A stretch of 64,000 bases of DNA from assembly GCF_020171465.1 (NCBI RefSeq), contig NZ_JAIUZR010000003.1, positions 992,001 through 1,056,000 on the forward strand. The letters run 5' to 3'. Origin of the DNA: Lutimonas saemankumensis. Lineage in GTDB: Bacteria > Bacteroidota > Bacteroidia > Flavobacteriales > Flavobacteriaceae. The notes under the pieces are model-generated. The model was not told the DNA's origin. It did no database searches and saw only the letters and a program-made list of their open reading frames with translations. A program made the position numbers and the translations under genes. Shown here piece by piece: positions 63,678 through 64,000 of the stretch (the first letter of the stretch is position 1; each line of letters begins with the position of its first letter).

Positions 63678-64000
63678 TTATGCCAACCAGGACTTCAGCA
63701 TCCAAACCGTTTTTTCCTGTTCAGAAACGAAATCGCTCATCATTGCATTAGTTCCCTCATCATCCGCGTCAGCTGACTGACTTAGAATTTTTCTTTCAAT
63801 TTCGATCAAAATTATTAGTGAATTTACAATCAACTCAACCGATTCCCTATCATTTGAAACATCTTTTCCAACAGGAACAGCAGACAGATCCATATAATCC
63901 TTAAATGTGTGTAGTGGAGTTCCCTCCAGGGTAAGGATACGTTCCGCAATCATATCGATCTTTTCCTGCGAATCTGTATATAATTCCTCAAATTTCACAT
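63678..64000 (-). CDS. dps: Dps-family ferritin-like DNA-binding protein, 5' part outside the window
   Basis: Partial. The 107 visible residues are the C-terminal two thirds of a Dps/ferritin-like protein of about 155 residues: VKFEELYTDSQEKID, IAERILTLEGTPLHTFKDYM, ESVELIVNSLIILIEIE and DEGTNAMMSDFVSEQEKTVW. Dps protects DNA and stores iron under starvation or oxidative stress. The frame continues past the window edge, so the GTG at the first visible codon is internal. Ferroxidase residues beyond the edge cannot be checked. Confidence 0.85.
   Translation of the reverse strand, partial: VKFEELYTDSQEKIDMIAERILTLEGTPLHTFKDYMDLSAVPVGKDVSNDRESVELIVNSLIILIEIERKILSQSADADDEGTNAMMSDFVSEQEKTVWMLKSWLA

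Noticed and set aside
1-64000. CRISPR arrays, tRNA or rRNA genes, IS elements, prophage
   Set aside because: I saw no regularly spaced repeats, no cloverleaf-like intergenic segment, no transposase or integrase motifs and no long terminal repeats.

Overview
The window looks like chromosomal core DNA from a marine-type flavobacterium (phylum Bacteroidota, family Flavobacteriaceae). The DNA is visibly AT-rich and genes start without recognisable Shine-Dalgarno sites. Many genes are preceded by the Bacteroidota promoter box TAnnTTTG. Typical lineage families are present: DUF5916, DUF4421, DUF2911, PorT-like barrels, a CarboxypepD_reg/TonB receptor, a split transketolase half, BshA and ribonuclease Y. 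I see no tRNA, rRNA, insertion sequence, prophage or CRISPR array.

Layout. 1-9.0 kb: clpB, PEP carboxylase, a small lipoprotein, an overlapping smpB-ubiA-maf operon and the C-terminal half of transketolase. 9.0-15.5 kb: an envelope region with barrel proteins, a glycine-zipper protein, a membrane-anchored Schlafen/AlbA_2 protein and a DUF4421 protein. 15.5-17.9 kb (minus): a coiled-coil protein, zapA, a probable 6S RNA and rny. 18.0-23.9 kb: an M23 peptidase, a TonB-dependent receptor, then an ECF sigma factor, putative anti-sigma factor and Spy/CpxP-like protein. 23.9-28.1 kb (minus): a sigma-54-type response regulator without a DNA-binding domain, an ABC exporter and an unknown protein. 28.2-34.1 kb: a MarR regulator with an 18-bp palindromic operator candidate, leading a fatty-acid beta-oxidation operon. 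34.2-37.7 kb: a PD40-like protein, an oxidoreductase, a fatty-acid hydroxylase and 3-hydroxybutyryl-CoA dehydrogenase. 38.2-42.6 kb (minus): a MacAB-type efflux operon with two permeases. 43.2-45.4 kb (minus): an array of small secreted paralogues plus a DUF2911 protein. 46.0-64.0 kb: sucC, a DUF5916 protein, a LolD-like ATPase, MTA/SAH nucleosidase, a two-gene GCS2-CBS/aspartoacylase-like module, glyA, fumarylacetoacetase, a metallophosphoesterase, proline dehydrogenase, aroB, bshA, a Nudix hydrolase, an acyltransferase and the end of a Dps gene.

How the genes fit together. The metabolic genes suggest an aerobic heterotroph that degrades fatty acids, proline and tyrosine/phenylalanine, tops up the TCA cycle through PEP carboxylase, and makes bacillithiol. 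The least explained elements are the GCS2-CBS plus deacylase module, the tandem FPNG(D/E)EAITI secreted family, the membrane-bound AlbA_2 protein with an inverted repeat at its predicted transcription start, and three genes whose promoter box ends exactly four bases before the ATG, which predicts leaderless mRNAs.
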